A DNA stretch of 5,593 nt from Piscirickettsiaceae bacterium (GTDB lineage: Bacteria; Pseudomonadota; Gammaproteobacteria; Nitrosococcales; Methylophagaceae). Location: positions 1 through 5,593 of the forward strand of contig JAUXFA010000096.1 of the NCBI GenBank assembly GCA_030620285.1. Reading direction: 5' to 3'. The translations under genes were made by a program, and so were the position numbers. The notes beneath the pieces are model-generated. The model was not told the DNA's origin, did no database searches, and was given only the letters and a program-made list of their open reading frames with translations. Position 1 is the first letter of the stretch, and each line of letters starts with the position of its first letter. Of this stretch, positions 1 to 5,593 are shown one piece after another.

Positions 1-288
1 GCTGAAATGGTTAATAGCAACAATGCCGTTATCATCGATGTGCGTGAACAGGATGAATGGAATGCAGGTCATATTCCTGGCGCAATACATATTCCTTTGG
101 GACAAGTGAAAAGCAGATTGGCAGAGTTTGAAGTTTACAAAGGCCAGCCTTTAGTAATGCAGTGTCGCAGTGGCCGTCGTTCTGCGGCAGCGGCTAATAT
201 TTTGTTAGACGCGGGCTTTGAAGACGTATCTAATTTAAAGGGCGGTATTCTTGCTTGGGGAAAATCAGAACTACCCCTTGAAAAATAG
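1..288 (+). CDS. Rhodanese-like (sulfurtransferase) domain protein, 5' end outside the window
   Basis: This is a single rhodanese fold, the domain that moves sulfane sulfur through a cysteine persulfide. Counting from the Met codon at 7, the N-terminal signature IIDVREQDEWNAGHIPGA covers residues 9-26. The active-site loop CRSGRRS covers 53-59, with Cys53 as the predicted persulfide-forming residue, so the protein should be catalytically competent. The closing NLKGGILAW motif (residues 77-85) is typical of the family. The frame is open to the left edge (GCT GAA before ATG), and rhodanese domains normally have a short helix before the DVR strand. The ATG at 7 is therefore probably internal and the true start lies upstream. 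Length and loop resemble small GlpE/PspE-type proteins, but an N-terminal membrane segment or a larger fusion, as in YibN-like proteins, cannot be excluded. The sulfur donor and acceptor are unknown. The domain call is secure; the start and specific role are not. Confidence 0.9.
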   Translation, partial: AEMVNSNNAVIIDVREQDEWNAGHIPGAIHIPLGQVKSRLAEFEVYKGQPLVMQCRSGRRSAAAANILLDAGFEDVSNLKGGILAWGKSELPLEK

Positions 289-358
289 ATAAATAGCGGT
301 AAAAAATATTTCATCTATAGGCAAAACACAGCCAAGGCTTTACCATGTCGCATCCCAA

Positions 359-376
359 GCCCGAATGTGTTTGGGC
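359..376 (+). other. Short hairpin in the leader of the cupin gene
   Basis: GCCCGAA (359-365) can pair with TTTGGGC (370-376) around a TGTG loop, giving a 7-bp stem with one G-U pair. It lies 26 bp before the cupin start codon and 17 bp before its ribosome binding site. No T-tract follows (the next bases are AATAACTC), so it is not a good intrinsic terminator. It may be a leader or attenuating structure, an mRNA stabiliser, or chance. The rest of the 289-402 gap is AT-rich, without another clear signal. Confidence 0.3.
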
Positions 377-402
377 AATAACTCTATTTATTAGGAAAAG
401 AC

Positions 403-681
403 ATGAGCAAAATTACAGTTGATAGCAACCCAAGTGACGCACTTTTAAAAGAAATGGATGTCGCTAATTGGCCAACATGGGAAAAAGAAGTATCAGTCTT
501 CCCTTGGGAATTTACAACGACAGAGACAGCATTTATTTTAGAAGGTGAATGTATCATGACACCAAATGACGGCGGTGAACCGACTACATTTACAGTAGGT
601 GATTTGGTTGTCTTCCCTAAAGGTTATATCGGTACATGGGAAGTTAAAAAAGCATTGAAAAAACATTACCAACACAGTTAA
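403..681 (+). CDS. Small cupin-domain protein (Cupin_3/DUF861-like)
   Basis: This 92-aa protein consists almost entirely of one small beta-barrel cupin domain. After a short N-terminal region come TETAFILEGE (residues 39-48), corresponding to cupin motif 1, and GDLVVFPKGYIGTWEV (66-81), corresponding to motif 2. This pattern, an ETxxILEGE turn followed by GDxxxFPxGxxGxW, is that of the DUF861 group, whose members include a structurally solved Thermotoga protein (TM1112) and, in longer relatives, ureidoglycine aminohydrolase. The classical cupin metal ligands (HxH in motif 1, His in motif 2) are absent: Thr and Glu stand in motif 1 and Trp79 in motif 2. Metal binding and catalysis therefore cannot be assumed. 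There is no signal peptide, so it should be cytoplasmic. The ATG start is supported by AGGA at 393-396, six bases upstream. A strong terminator follows the stop codon, so the gene ends its transcription unit. The substrate is unknown. Confidence 0.85.
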   Translation: MSKITVDSNPSDALLKEMDVANWPTWEKEVSVFPWEFTTTETAFILEGECIMTPNDGGEPTTFTVGDLVVFPKGYIGTWEVKKALKKHYQHS

Positions 682-691
682 ATCGTTCTAT

Positions 692-735
692 TAAGGTCAG
701 GCATTAATATGCCTGACCTTATTCTATTATTCGTG
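692..735 (+). terminator. Intrinsic (Rho-independent) terminator after the cupin gene
   Basis: A perfect inverted repeat forms a 13-bp stem: TAAGGTCAGGCAT (692-704) and ATGCCTGACCTTA (709-721), with a TAAT loop (705-708). It is followed by the T-rich stretch TTCTATTATT. It begins 11 bp after the cupin stop codon. The tail is interrupted by A and C, so termination may be incomplete. The minus-strand flank is not T-rich, so bidirectional use is unlikely. It separates the rhodanese/cupin unit from dbpA. Confidence 0.85.
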
Positions 736-748
736 ATCTTAGCTGCTC

Positions 749-757
749 TGGTATGAT
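749..757 (+). promoter_or_regulatory. Probable extended -10 promoter for dbpA
   Basis: TGGTATGAT is an extended -10 element: a TG dinucleotide, one base, then TATGAT, which matches five of six positions of TATAAT. No good -35 hexamer lies 16-18 bp upstream (candidates such as ATTCGT are poor), as expected for extended -10 promoters. Its place just after the terminator and about 33 bp before the dbpA start fits a short leader of roughly 26 nt. It would drive dbpA and, by the close spacing, rapA. Confidence 0.5.
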
Positions 758-789
758 CTCAAGCTTTTAATACTTTCGATATTACTTTC

Positions 790-2172
790 ATGGCCAGCGA
801 TAGCTTCTCATCACTCTCACTTTCTCCTGATCAAATAGCCAATTTAGACTCCCTTGGCTACCAGAAAATGACGCCTATTCAGGCACAAAGTTTGCCTCAG
901 ATATTGAAAGGTAGAGATCTTATTGCCAAAGCAAAAACAGGTAGCGGTAAAACGGCTGCCTTTGGCGTTGGATTATTAACAAATATTAACCCACGATTTT
1001 TTGGCGTACAGGCGCTCATTATTTGCCCAACACGTGAACTAGCAGATCAAGTCGGTAAAGAGATTCGCCGCTTAGCTCGATTCACTCAAAATATTAAATT
1101 GGTACTACTATGTGGTGGCAAGCCTTTAGGTCCTCAAATAGGATCGTTAGAGCACGGTGCTCATATTATTGTTGGTACACCGGGTCGCCTGCAAGATCAT
1201 TTGCGTAAGGGCACATTAAAACTGGATGACCTAAAAACCTTAGTCTTAGATGAAGCTGATCGTATGCTAGATATGGGATTTTCTGATGTGATGAAAGATA
1301 TCATTAGCCAAACACCTAAATCCCGTCAGACCTTATTATTCTCTGCGACCTATCCCGATACAATCAAACAAATGAGCAAATCTTTTCAACGTGATCCAAT
1401 AACGGTAACGGTTGACTCGGAACATAAAGCAGCAGTAATAGAGCAATTATTTTATGAAATCAAAAAACATGAACGTAACACATCATTATTAACCTTATTT
1501 GAACACTATCAACCTCAAACAACAGTCGTGTTTTGTCATACTAAAAAGCAGTGCGATGAGGTCGCTCATTATTTGCGTGATAACAATATTGAGGCTTTAG
1601 CTATTCATGGTGACCTAGATCAACGAGAACGCGATCAAGTATTAGTTCGTTTTGCGAATAATAGTTGCTCGGTATTGGTCGCAACCGATGTGGCAGCCCG
1701 CGGTTTAGATATTAAATCATTACAAGCTGTAATTAATTACGAATTACCACGTGATCCAGAAATTTATGTTCACCGAATTGGTCGTACCGGCCGAGCAGGA
1801 GAGAAAGGCATCGCATTAAGCCTATTTACCCAGTCTGAAGTGGTTCGACTGAATGCCATTGAAAACTATCAAAAGAAACCCTGCATTTGTGATGTGCCAG
1901 AATCCTTAGATCGTGATGCTAGTTTTAGCTTACAACCACCAATGGTCACCATTCAATTGGATTCAGGCCGTAAAAACAAACTCCGTCCAGGCGATATATT
2001 AGGTGCTTTAACCGGTGATGCCGGTTTAGTTGGCTCCCAGATTGGCAAGATTGATATTTTTGACATGTCGAGCTATGTGGCTATTGAACGCACGGCATTA
2101 CGACAAGCTCTTAATTATCTCGCTAATGGCAAAATAAAAGGGCGCGCAATTCGTGCCCGCAAAATTCAATAA
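790..2172 (+). CDS. dbpA: ATP-dependent RNA helicase DbpA (DEAD-box)
   Basis: DbpA is a cytoplasmic DEAD-box helicase that is activated by hairpin 92 of 23S rRNA and acts in late assembly of the 50S ribosomal subunit. This 460-aa protein is close to the E. coli length (about 457). All core motifs are present: Q motif GYQKMTPIQ (23-31), Walker A AKTGSGKT (48-55), PTREL (80-84), TPGR (130-133), DEAD (154-157), SAT (185-187), motif V ATDVAARGLD (298-307) and motif VI HRIGRTGR (328-335). The C-terminal part, about residues 384-460 (from PMVTIQLDSGRKNKLRPGD to a basic end), matches the DbpA-specific RRM-like domain. That domain separates DbpA from other DEAD-box helicases such as RhlE, SrmB and DeaD. 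The ATG at 790 places the Q motif at the expected distance, and no other start codon lies just upstream. No Shine-Dalgarno sequence is visible before it. The gene ends with tandem in-frame stops, TAATAA. rapA follows after 28 bp, so the two are probably co-transcribed. Confidence 0.97.
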   Translation: MASDSFSSLSLSPDQIANLDSLGYQKMTPIQAQSLPQILKGRDLIAKAKTGSGKTAAFGVGLLTNINPRFFGVQALIICPTRELADQVGKEIRRLARFTQNIKLVLLCGGKPLGPQIGSLEHGAHIIVGTPGRLQDHLRKGTLKLDDLKTLVLDEADRMLDMGFSDVMKDIISQTPKSRQTLLFSATYPDTIKQMSKSFQRDPITVTVDSEHKAAVIEQLFYEIKKHERNTSLLTLFEHYQPQTTVVFCHTKKQCDEVAHYLRDNNIEALAIHGDLDQRERDQVLVRFANNSCSVLVATDVAARGLDIKSLQAVINYELPRDPEIYVHRIGRTGRAGEKGIALSLFTQSEVVRLNAIENYQKKPCICDVPESLDRDASFSLQPPMVTIQLDSGRKNKLRPGDILGALTGDAGLVGSQIGKIDIFDMSSYVAIERTALRQALNYLANGKIKGRAIRARKIQ

Positions 2173-2188
2173 TAAAACATAGCATTTT

Positions 2189-2194
2189 AGAGGT
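2189..2194 (+). promoter_or_regulatory. Ribosome binding site that fixes the TTG start of rapA
   Basis: AGAGGT lies 6 bp before the TTG at 2201, a normal Shine-Dalgarno spacing. No ATG occurs in the rapA frame until residue 97, so this site together with the conserved N-terminus selects TTG as the start. Confidence 0.7.
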
Positions 2195-2200
2195 AACTAA

Positions 2201-5044
2201 TTGTTTGCAATTGGACAACGTTGGGTTAGTAACAGCGAATCGGAACTAGGTCTTGGTATTATTAATGGCAGTTCAGGCCGCCTCATTGACGTGTCTTTTC
2301 CTGCGGCTAGTGAGCAACGTACCTATGCCGCTGATAACGCCCCTTTAAGTCGGGTGCACTATCCCGTTGGTGAACGTGTAAAAACAAATGAAGATATCAG
2401 TTTTATTATTACTCAGCGCCATGAATTAAATGATTGTTTTGTATACCAAGGCACCGATGATGATGGCAATGAGATCAGTCTTCATGAAATGGACCTTAAT
2501 AGTTTTGTTCAATTTAGTCAGCCTCAAGATCGCTTGTTTGCAGGTCAAATTGATAAAAACAGTCAATTTGAATTACGCGTTTCAGCATTAGCACATCAGC
2601 ATCGTCTACAACAATCTTCAGTATTTGGATTAATGGGGCCACGAGTTCAATTATTGCCTCACCAAATATATATCGCTCACCAAGTCGCTCAGCGTCATGC
2701 TCCACGAGTATTATTGGCAGATGAAGTAGGGTTAGGTAAAACCATTGAGGCTGGATTAATAGCGCATCAGCAACTGATTACAGGTCGTGCAAAACGAGTA
2801 TTAATTATTGTGCCCGATAGTTTGGTCCATCAGTGGCTGGTTGAAATGTTACGTCGCTTTAATCTGTATTTCACTATTATTGATGCAGAAAGACATGAAG
2901 CATTATTAGAAGCAGGCGAAGGCAATCCATTTAATAGCGCTCAATTAATCTTAACAAGTTTATCTACCTTAACAACGTCACAGCCAGCTATTTATAAGCA
3001 GGCTTGTGAAACATCATGGGATTTAATGATTGTAGATGAGGCGCATCATTTACAATGGAATGAAACATTAGCCAGTCCTGAATACCTTGCCATAGAAGGT
3101 TTAGCACGTGAAGTGTCAGGATTGTTGTTATTGACCGCCACGCCAGAACAACTCGGTATAGAAAGTCACTTTGCCCGTTTACGATTACTTGATCCTGATC
3201 GCTATTTTGATTTGGCTACATTCCGTCAACAAGAAGCAGCTTATCAGCCTGTTAGTGATTTAGTGACTCAATTATTACAAGATGATACACAACAGAACTT
3301 AGCTGATTTACAGCTAAACATTACACGTTTATTAGGCGATAAAACATATAGCGAACTACTTAATAGTGATGATTTTAGTGCAGACCGAGATCAAGCTATT
3401 AGTGATCTATTAGATCGACATGGTACCGGACGAATTTTATTTAGAAACACCCGTGATGTAGTGCAAGGCTTCCCAAAAAGACAACTGCATAGTTATCCGT
3501 TAACTGCACCAGAACAATATTTAGCAGCATCTTCAAGTGCTGATACTAATGCTTTATTACAAGCTGAAAGCTTGCTGGGAAAGGATTGGCTAACAATTGA
3601 TGGTCGAGTGGCATGGCTCACAGATTGGCTGTCTCAACATAAGTCAGACAAGGTATTAGTTATCTGTGCTCAGGCAGAAACAGCTCAGAACTTAGAACTT
3701 CATTTACGAATTAAACACGGAATGCGGTCATCAGTCTTTCATGAAGGACTCTCATTAGTCCATCGAGACCGAGCAGCAGCTTACTTTGCCGATGATGAAG
3801 ATGGCGCCCAAGTGATGATCTGTTCTGAAATTGGTAGCGAAGGCCGCAACTTCCAATTTTCACATCATTTAGTATTATTTGACTTGCCGTTAAACCCTGA
3901 TTTGTTAGAGCAACGCATTGGACGTTTAGACCGTATTGGCCAACATCACAATATTCAATTGCATATTCCTTATTATGAAAAAACAGCTCAAGCAGTTTTA
4001 TTTAATTGGTATCACCAAGGTTTGAATGCATTTAAACGCGTTTTTTCAGTGGGAAGCTCAATTCAAACAGCTTTAAAAGATAAGTTGGAATTCTGTTTGC
4101 ACAACACTGGCAACCCCAAAATATATCAGAGTTTAATAAGTACAACTCAGCAACTTACAATGGAAACCTTGAAACAACTTCAACAAGGTAGAGACCGCTT
4201 ACTGGAACTAAACTCTTGCAAAACACCTATTGCTACCGCGTTAATTGAAGATCTTGACGATGCAAGCCAAACAGGTGAGCTAACATCGTTTATGGACACA
4301 GTATTTGATCAGTTTGGTGTTGAACAACACGCACATAGTGCTGATAGCATTATTGTTGAACCCGGCGATCATATGTTGCATCATCAGTTTCCTGCATTAC
4401 CCGAAGATGGCTTAACAGCTACTTATAATCGACATCGAGCATTAGTGCGAGAAGACATGACTTTCTTAACATGGGAACATCCTATGGTAACGGGAAGTTT
4501 AGACATGGTGATCAACAGTGATTTTGGCAACAGTGCATTTTGTACCATCGAAACAGAGCAATTTGCCGAAGGAACTCTATTATTAGAAGCTATTTTTACC
4601 ATGAAATGTCCTGCACCGCGTTTTTTGCAGGTCGGACGTTATCTTAAGCAGTCTTATGTGCGCATTGTCACCGATGAAAAAGGCCGTGATTTTAATAGCA
4701 TATTGGATGAAACAGCATTTAATGAACAGGCTGGCCGCATCCCCAAAGTAACATCACAAGAATTAGTGCGTCATGCAAGACCTAAGATCACCATTTTGAT
4801 TGAGCATGCAATGCAATTAGCAGCACAGAAACAACCGGCAATGATTGAGCAAGCCATCACCACAATGCAGCAATCACTACAGCCTGAACAATCACGCTTA
4901 GTGGCATTAGCAAAAGTTAATTCTAATATTCGAGCTGAGGAAATTGAACATATCAAGCACGCTCAACAGCTATTGAACGACAATCTAAATGCGGCTCAAT
5001 TAAGCCTTAATGCTGTTCGTATTGCAATTGTCACGAAACAATAA
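2201..5044 (+). CDS. rapA: RNA polymerase-associated protein RapA (HepA), SWI2/SNF2-family ATPase
   Basis: RapA binds core RNA polymerase and uses ATP to release stalled or post-termination polymerase, helping it recycle. The protein is 947 aa, against 968 in E. coli. The N-terminal region (about 1-105), carrying the family signature GQRWVSNSESELGLG (5-19), corresponds to the two Tudor-like domains that contact polymerase. The ATPase lobes follow: Walker A DEVGLGKT (174-181), DEAH (279-282), LTATPEQLG (311-319), HEGLSLVHRDRAAA (514-527), SEIGSEGRNFQF (542-553) and EQRIGRLDRIGQ (570-581). The C-terminal family region runs to the end; TWEHPM (757-762) is one recognisable piece, and it closes with VRIAIVTKQ. 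All catalytic motifs are intact. The start is TTG, because the signature begins only five residues in and no nearby Met exists. Compared with the E. coli protein as I remember it, the linker around residues 432-465 is about 17 residues shorter and lacks its YPERIYQ-like segment. It probably shares the dbpA transcript. Confidence 0.96.
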   Translation: MFAIGQRWVSNSESELGLGIINGSSGRLIDVSFPAASEQRTYAADNAPLSRVHYPVGERVKTNEDISFIITQRHELNDCFVYQGTDDDGNEISLHEMDLNSFVQFSQPQDRLFAGQIDKNSQFELRVSALAHQHRLQQSSVFGLMGPRVQLLPHQIYIAHQVAQRHAPRVLLADEVGLGKTIEAGLIAHQQLITGRAKRVLIIVPDSLVHQWLVEMLRRFNLYFTIIDAERHEALLEAGEGNPFNSAQLILTSLSTLTTSQPAIYKQACETSWDLMIVDEAHHLQWNETLASPEYLAIEGLAREVSGLLLLTATPEQLGIESHFARLRLLDPDRYFDLATFRQQEAAYQPVSDLVTQLLQDDTQQNLADLQLNITRLLGDKTYSELLNSDDFSADRDQAISDLLDRHGTGRILFRNTRDVVQGFPKRQLHSYPLTAPEQYLAASSSADTNALLQAESLLGKDWLTIDGRVAWLTDWLSQHKSDKVLVICAQAETAQNLELHLRIKHGMRSSVFHEGLSLVHRDRAAAYFADDEDGAQVMICSEIGSEGRNFQFSHHLVLFDLPLNPDLLEQRIGRLDRIGQHHNIQLHIPYYEKTAQAVLFNWYHQGLNAFKRVFSVGSSIQTALKDKLEFCLHNTGNPKIYQSLISTTQQLTMETLKQLQQGRDRLLELNSCKTPIATALIEDLDDASQTGELTSFMDTVFDQFGVEQHAHSADSIIVEPGDHMLHHQFPALPEDGLTATYNRHRALVREDMTFLTWEHPMVTGSLDMVINSDFGNSAFCTIETEQFAEGTLLLEAIFTMKCPAPRFLQVGRYLKQSYVRIVTDEKGRDFNSILDETAFNEQAGRIPKVTSQELVRHARPKITILIEHAMQLAAQKQPAMIEQAITTMQQSLQPEQSRLVALAKVNSNIRAEEIEHIKHAQQLLNDNLNAAQLSLNAVRIAIVTKQ

Positions 5045-5111
5045 GCATAGTTAGGCGTCATATAAAGTAGTTTGCTACTATAAGTCCTTAGAACCATCTC
5101 TAGCGACCTAC

Positions 5112-5117
5112 AAGGAG
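5112..5117 (+). promoter_or_regulatory. Strong ribosome binding site for the adaptor gene
   Basis: AAGGAG is a full Shine-Dalgarno match, with 7 bases between it and the TTG at 5125. It decides the start: the next in-frame ATG, at 5182, would remove most of the N-terminal membrane segment and has no comparable site. Confidence 0.8.
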
Positions 5118-5124
5118 AAATACG

Positions 5125-5593
5125 TTGCTAACACGCTTTATATTTCCTGTTGTCATCATCTTGGCGGCTATTGCTGCATTTATGGCACTTAAACAGTCCA
5201 AACCTGAAAAAGCCGTTATCGAAAAACCTGAAAAAATATGGCGCGTTAATACCGTACCAGTAGCATTTCAAAATATTTCCCCCGAAATCACTATTTATGG
5301 CCGAGTAGAAACACCTCGGCAAGCCACATTAACATCAGCAATGGTCGCTGATGTTATCGAGGCTAAGATACTGGAAGGCTCACTTGTTGATGCTGGCCAA
5401 TCACTGGTAAAACTTGACGCCACAGATATCCAGCTATTATTAAATCAACGACAAGCCGATGTAACTGAAATCAATGCCCAAATTGATAGTGAACTATTAC
5501 GTTACAAGCGTGATCAAGGACTATTAAGACATGAAAATGAATTATTGAAACTGGCTGATAATGCAGTTGGTAGAGCTAAAAAACTAGAGCAAA
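5125..5593 (+). CDS. RND efflux periplasmic adaptor (membrane fusion protein, HlyD/AcrA-like), 3' end outside the window
   Basis: Such adaptors link an inner-membrane pump, usually an RND transporter, to an outer-membrane channel. The 156 codons visible from the TTG at 5125 encode one hydrophobic N-terminal helix (about residues 5-22, FIFPVVIILAAIAAFMAL) following Arg4. A Lys/Glu/Pro-rich stretch comes next (23-39), then a strand region ending in ITIYGRVE (55-62). A half lipoyl (biotinyl-like) motif, roughly residues 68-98, contains ADVIEAKILEGSLVDAGQSL (75-94), the typical V-x(n)-EG-x-V-x-x-G-Q-x-L pattern. A charged, heptad-like helix (about 102-156) fits the first arm of the alpha-helical hairpin. 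No lipobox cysteine is seen, so the N-terminus looks like an uncleaved anchor or a signal peptide rather than a lipoprotein signal. The frame is open to the window edge, so the second hairpin arm, lipoyl half and beta-barrel should lie beyond it. The exported substrate is unknown. No terminator separates it from rapA 80 bp upstream, so read-through is possible. Confidence 0.88.
   Translation, partial: MLTRFIFPVVIILAAIAAFMALKQSKPEKAVIEKPEKIWRVNTVPVAFQNISPEITIYGRVETPRQATLTSAMVADVIEAKILEGSLVDAGQSLVKLDATDIQLLLNQRQADVTEINAQIDSELLRYKRDQGLLRHENELLKLADNAVGRAKKLEQ

Noticed and set aside
278..305. Possible promoter for the cupin gene: TTGAAA with TAAAAA 16 bp later
   Set aside because: The -10 match is poor (four of six), the region is simply A-rich, and the -35 would lie within the rhodanese coding end; too weak to annotate.
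2514..2705. Open frame on the minus strand inside rapA (63 codons)
   Set aside because: It lies wholly within the conserved rapA coding sequence, has no recognisable domain, and is an antisense shadow.
4610..4631. CCTGCA...TGCAGG inverted repeat with a run of T, resembling a terminator
   Set aside because: The stem is only 6 bp, the T-run lies in the loop rather than after the stem, and it sits in the middle of the intact rapA coding sequence.
4771..4956. Open frame on the minus strand inside the 3' part of rapA (61 codons)
   Set aside because: It is antisense to conserved coding sequence; its Cys/Ile/Ala-rich composition simply reflects the reverse complement of the rapA helices.
5061..5084. 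TATAAA and TATAAG hexamers and a 5-bp AGTAG/CTACT hairpin in the gap before the adaptor gene
   Set aside because: Neither -10-like hexamer has a good -35 at the right distance and the hairpin is short without a T-tract. A separate promoter for the adaptor is possible but not supported.
5128..5322. Open frame on the minus strand over the adaptor gene (64 codons)
   Set aside because: The + strand here encodes a clear membrane fusion protein N-terminus with a strong ribosome binding site, so this is a shadow.

Overview
The window looks like ordinary chromosomal DNA from a gammaproteobacterium. The DNA is moderately AT-rich, and the gene content (DbpA, RapA and an RND-type membrane fusion protein) is typical of marine or cold-adapted Alteromonadales- or Vibrionales-like lineages. 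No species can be named from the sequence alone. The class assignment rests mainly on RapA, a family centred on gammaproteobacteria, and on DbpA, which carries its specific C-terminal RNA-binding domain.

Layout, all on the + strand: (1) the 3' part of a single-domain rhodanese gene that enters from the left edge (1-288). (2) A 114-bp gap with a short hairpin, then a 92-aa Cupin_3/DUF861-type protein (403-681). (3) A 108-bp gap holding a strong 13-bp-stem intrinsic terminator (692-721) and then an extended -10 promoter (749-757). (4) dbpA (790-2172), a DEAD-box RNA helicase acting in 50S ribosome assembly. (5) Only 28 bp later, rapA (2201-5044), the SWI2/SNF2-type ATPase that recycles RNA polymerase; it starts with TTG. 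(6) After 80 bp, the 5' part of a periplasmic adaptor (membrane fusion protein) gene of the RND efflux/HlyD type, also starting with TTG behind a very good Shine-Dalgarno sequence (5125 to the right edge).

The terminator splits the window into two likely transcription units: rhodanese and cupin upstream, then dbpA-rapA, possibly continuing into the adaptor gene. dbpA and rapA together would supply two housekeeping ATPases, one for ribosome assembly and one for RNA polymerase recycling. The adaptor probably begins an efflux operon whose pump gene lies outside the window.

I found no mobile element, CRISPR array, tRNA or rRNA, and no convincing undescribed system. The points worth a second look are modest: a RapA that seems shortened in one linker, the dbpA-rapA pairing, two neighbouring TTG-started genes, a dbpA leader without a visible Shine-Dalgarno sequence, and a cupin lacking the classical metal ligands.
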